From the NCBI GenBank assembly GCA_937919795.1, contig CALFOA010000483.1:1-9262 (forward strand): a DNA stretch of 9,262 nucleotides. Reading direction: 5' to 3'. The position numbers and the translations under genes are program-made. Positions 6,665 through 9,262 of the stretch are shown piece after piece (position 1 is the stretch's first letter; every line of letters begins with the position of its first letter). The DNA is from an uncultured Neisseria sp. Lineage in GTDB: Bacteria > Pseudomonadota > Gammaproteobacteria > Burkholderiales > Neisseriaceae. Below the pieces are notes generated by a model that was not told where the DNA came from, ran no database searches, and saw nothing but the letters and a program-made list of their open reading frames with translations.

Positions 6665-8080
6665 ATGAAAAAACGTATCGAAACCGATTTGCTCGGCGAG
6701 CGCAAGATTCCCGCTGATGTTTATTGGGGCATCCACACCCTGCGGGCGGTGGAAAACTTCCATATTTCTCAACAGAAAGTTTCCGATATTCCCGAGCTGG
6801 TGCGCGGCATGGTGATGGTGAAAAAAGCCGCGGCACGTGCCAATGCCTATTTGGGGGCGATTCCGGCAGAAATCGCCCAAGCGATTGAAACCGCCTGCAA
6901 CGAAGTGCTGGAAAAAGGCCGCTGTCTCGACCAATTTCCTTCCGACATTTACCAAGGCGGCGCGGGTACTTCGGTGAACATGAATACCAACGAAGTTATC
7001 GCCAATTTGGCGCTGGAAGCCTTGGGGCATGAAAAAGGCCGTTACGACCTCATCAACCCCAACGATCATGTGAACGCCAGCCAATCCACCAACGATGCCT
7101 ATCCCACCGGCTTTCGCATTGCCGTTTACAACAGCATCGTCGCCATGCTGGCTAAAGTAAGCCGCCTGAAACAAGCGTTCGAGCAAAAAACCGAGGAATT
7201 TAAAGACATTTTAAAAATGGGCAGAACCCAGCTGCAAGATGCGGTGCCGATGACAGTCGGCCAAGAATTCGCCGCCTTTGCCGTGTTGCTTGAAGAGGAA
7301 GAACGCAACTTATTGCGCACCGCCCAATTGCTGCTGGAAGTGAACTTGGGCGCCACCGCCATCGGCACCGGCGTTAACACGCCCGACGGTTACGCGCATC
7401 TGGCCGTGGCCAAACTTTCCGAAGTGAGCGGCTTAAACTGCACGCCCGCGCACAACCTAATCGAAGCCACCTCCGATTGCGGCGATTATGTGATGGTACA
7501 CGGCGCACTCAAACGCACCGCAGTGAAACTATCCAAAATCTGTAACGACTTGCGCCTGCTCTCCTCCGGCCCGCGCGCCGGTTTAAACGAAATCAACCTG
7601 CCCGAATTACAGGCCGGTTCGTCGATTATGCCGGCGAAAGTGAACCCCGTGCTTCCCGAAGTGGTGAATCAGGTGTGCTTTAAGGTCATCGGCAACGATA
7701 CCGCCATCACCTTCGCCGCCGAAGCCGGCCAGTTGCAGTTGAACGTAATGGAACCGCTGATTGGACAGAGCATGTTTGAAAGCATCTCCCTGCTCGGCAA
7801 CGCCTGCGTCAACCTCGCCGAAAAATGTATCACCGGCATCACCGTAAACCGCGAAGTGTGCGAACGCTATGTGTTCAACTCCATCGGCTTGGTGACTTAT
7901 CTGAACCCCTTTATCGGCCACCACAACGGCGATTTAGTCGGCAAAACCTGCGCCCAAACCGGCAAAAGCGTGCGCGAAGTGGTATTGGAAATGGGCTTAC
8001 TGAGTGCGGAAGAGTTGGACGATATTTTGTCGCCGCAGAATTTGATGAAACCGCAGTATAAGGCGAAACGGTTTAAGTAA
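6665..8080 (+). CDS. aspA: Aspartate ammonia-lyase (aspartase)
   Basis: Cytosolic homotetrameric enzyme that converts L-aspartate reversibly to fumarate and ammonia, linking amino-acid use to the TCA cycle and, without oxygen, to fumarate respiration. The 471-residue product matches E. coli AspA (478) throughout. Superfamily motifs: [10 protein letters not shown] (101-110), [10 protein letters not shown] (140-149), the substrate-binding region around [12 protein letters not shown] (186-197), and the signature loop [11 protein letters not shown] (318-328) with S320 as the probable catalytic base, K325 and N327. The motif order and high similarity to AspA, including the NHxx-free GHHNGD C-terminal segment, separate it from fumarase C and argininosuccinate lyase. 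It lies alone between the repeat island and a terminator. No clear promoter is seen in the roughly 80 bases between island and gene. Pairing with narG is consistent with oxygen-limited growth, but the two are separate transcription units. Confidence 0.96.
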   Translation: MKKRIETDLLGERKIPADVYWGIHTLRAVENFHISQQKVSDIPELVRGMVMVKKAAARANAYLGAIPAEIAQAIETACNEVLEKGRCLDQFPSDIYQGGAGTSVNMNTNEVIANLALEALGHEKGRYDLINPNDHVNASQSTNDAYPTGFRIAVYNSIVAMLAKVSRLKQAFEQKTEEFKDILKMGRTQLQDAVPMTVGQEFAAFAVLLEEEERNLLRTAQLLLEVNLGATAIGTGVNTPDGYAHLAVAKLSEVSGLNCTPAHNLIEATSDCGDYVMVHGALKRTAVKLSKICNDLRLLSSGPRAGLNEINLPELQAGSSIMPAKVNPVLPEVVNQVCFKVIGNDTAITFAAEAGQLQLNVMEPLIGQSMFESISLLGNACVNLAEKCITGITVNREVCERYVFNSIGLVTYLNPFIGHHNGDLVGKTCAQTGKSVREVVLEMGLLSAEELDDILSPQNLMKPQYKAKRFK

Positions 8081-8096
8081 AGCGGCTCACCATACT

Positions 8097-8141
8097 AACC
8101 AATGCCTGTCTGAAAAGTTTTTTCAGACAGGCATTGGTTTT
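8097..8141. terminator. Uptake-word hairpin between convergent genes
   Basis: Perfect 20-bp arms (8097-8116 and 8120-8139) with a 3-base loop, each containing TGCCTGTCTGAA. It lies 17 bases after the aspA stop and about 36 bases beyond the stop of the facing gene. The T-run is short (8138-8141) on the plus strand and absent on the other. It probably stops aspA transcripts and may act in both directions. Confidence 0.75.
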
Positions 8142-8176
8142 ATGGGTAATAAAACAATCTTTCGTTCAGCCCATTA

Positions 8177-9262
8177 TCAAATCTTAGATACATCCAAAAC
8201 AAAAACATCTAACTGCCCCCGCAATTGCTCGGGTATGTTTTTTTCTACTTCAACCTTTAATTGCTCAGGGGTTGTAATATCCTTCCGTTTCCTTCCTGCA
8301 ATTTCTTCTTCCGGCCCGAACCATAAAATTAAATATATGCCTTGTTGTTCAGCATCCGGATGCTTGGAATAATATTGATACAGTTGATCAGTAGCGGCTG
8401 AGAATAGCTCAGAGTGCCATTGCCCTTTTACTTCAACGGTTAATAATTTCCTTGTTTCAGCAAATACCTTGGCACAAGTAAAATCACAACGTTTGGCATC
8501 TTGCATCTGATGTTCCAGTGTCACTACAATATTCTTTGGCTTCAAACATAAACGCAAGCGATCGGCAATCAATAAGGTTGCATCAACTTCTCCAAGATGG
8601 ATATCTCCATTATAGAATATGCTTTTAGATGTGGTTTCACTGCCATTCAAATCGTTTTGGTATATTTGTAGCTCATCCAGTACCAACGCACGCAGCGCTT
8701 CAACCGTAACAATATTTTGCCGTTTAAAGAATGAAGTTACTTCATCAGAAGTCGGCGCGGTAAAATCTTTTAAGGCTTTCTTTCTAAGCTGTACTGCATA
8801 AATTACTTTTAAGTCAAAAGCAAAATTCTGATATTTAGCACTATCACGTAAACGAGCAAGCACAGGCAATGCTTTATCTGGATTGTGATGTTCAATGCTT
8901 TGTACTATTTTCACTAAAAAACGAAAGGCATCGGCTCCTTCACGTTGTCCGACCCAACCATCTTTGGGATAATCCGCATAAGGCCAATCATCAACGAAAC
9001 CTTCTAAAACCGCTTCTTTTTTAGCCAGAGAAAACTCAGAAACTGAAAAATGTTCATCGCCAGCCCATGCTTCTAAAGATTCTTTCAAGAAAAAAACATT
9101 TTGTTTATCATTTTTCAAGGCATTCCAACATTCTTCCCAGTTTTCAAGAAAGTAGAAGCCTTGAACCAACCAAAATTTGCTTTTCTCATTCAGTTCTGAT
9201 TTATCCGATTGATCTTGTAATTTATTCAATAAAGATGCACAGCGTTTCTCAATTAGTTGAAT
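8177..9262 (-). CDS. C-terminal part of a large protein with PD-(D/E)xK-type nuclease domain
   Basis: The reading frame is open through the right edge; 361 residues are visible and the start lies outside (a TTG near 9229 is not a convincing start, as coding frame continues upstream). The first 200 or so residues look all-helical, rich in Trp and Leu, without recognised motifs. The last 150 look like a restriction-endonuclease fold: D260 in RCDFT, E277 and K279 in VEVKG, then QLYQY (Q293, Y297), a QxxxY motif as in RecB/Cas4-like nucleases, and the hydrophobic strand GIYLILWFG. I recall similar C-terminal modules on large ATPase or helical-repeat proteins, some in defence islands, but cannot name the family. 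Base composition is visibly AT-rich beside the GC-rich selO, narG and aspA, suggesting acquisition. Nuclease prediction is moderately sure; biological role is unknown. Confidence 0.75.
   Translation of the reverse strand: MQLIEKRCASLLNKLQDQSDKSELNEKSKFWLVQGFYFLENWEECWNALKNDKQNVFFLKESLEAWAGDEHFSVSEFSLAKKEAVLEGFVDDWPYADYPKDGWVGQREGADAFRFLVKIVQSIEHHNPDKALPVLARLRDSAKYQNFAFDLKVIYAVQLRKKALKDFTAPTSDEVTSFFKRQNIVTVEALRALVLDELQIYQNDLNGSETTSKSIFYNGDIHLGEVDATLLIADRLRLCLKPKNIVVTLEHQMQDAKRCDFTCAKVFAETRKLLTVEVKGQWHSELFSAATDQLYQYYSKHPDAEQQGIYLILWFGPEEEIAGRKRKDITTPEQLKVEVEKNIPEQLRGQLDVFVLDVSKI

Overview
The window reads as chromosomal DNA of a Neisseriaceae bacterium, most likely a Neisseria species. The strongest clue is a DNA-uptake word, TGCCTGTCTGAA, found seven times in 9.26 kb: three inverted pairs plus one copy inside a gene. 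From memory this is the 'TG-wad' dialect described for Neisseria wadsworthii and relatives, not the ATGCCGTCTGAA of meningococcus and gonococcus. A Correia-type repeat, a characteristic Neisseria element, supports the genus.

Layout from left to right. On the minus strand lie dusB (tRNA-dihydrouridine synthase B, 3' part cut by the window edge) and, upstream of it, a complete selO (protein adenylyltransferase). Between them is a good sigma70-like promoter for dusB, overlaid by a degenerate 21-bp repeat and preceded by an FNR-like palindrome. A 346-base divergent intergenic region holds short palindromes and a 22-bp uptake-word hairpin. On the plus strand follows a complete narG, the catalytic subunit of membrane-bound nitrate reductase. 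It is closed 17 bases after its stop codon by an uptake-word terminator. A repeat island comes next: two dRS3-like hairpin repeats in inverted orientation flanking a 107-bp Correia-like element. Then comes aspA (aspartate ammonia-lyase), ending at another uptake-word hairpin. Facing aspA on the minus strand is the visibly AT-rich C-terminal part of a larger gene whose product ends in a PD-(D/E)xK-type nuclease domain. Its N-terminus lies beyond the right edge.

How the genes fit together. dusB and selO are housekeeping or stress genes. narG (nitrate respiration) and aspA (aspartate to fumarate plus ammonia, feeding fumarate reduction or the TCA cycle) both suit oxygen-limited growth, but each sits in its own transcription unit. 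The oddest point is that narG stands alone: narH, narJ, narI and narK, normally adjacent, are absent from both sides although the NarG reading frame and its cofactor residues look intact. The other item worth following is the truncated nuclease-domain gene, whose composition and architecture suggest a horizontally acquired, possibly anti-phage, protein. No complete new multi-gene system is visible in this window.
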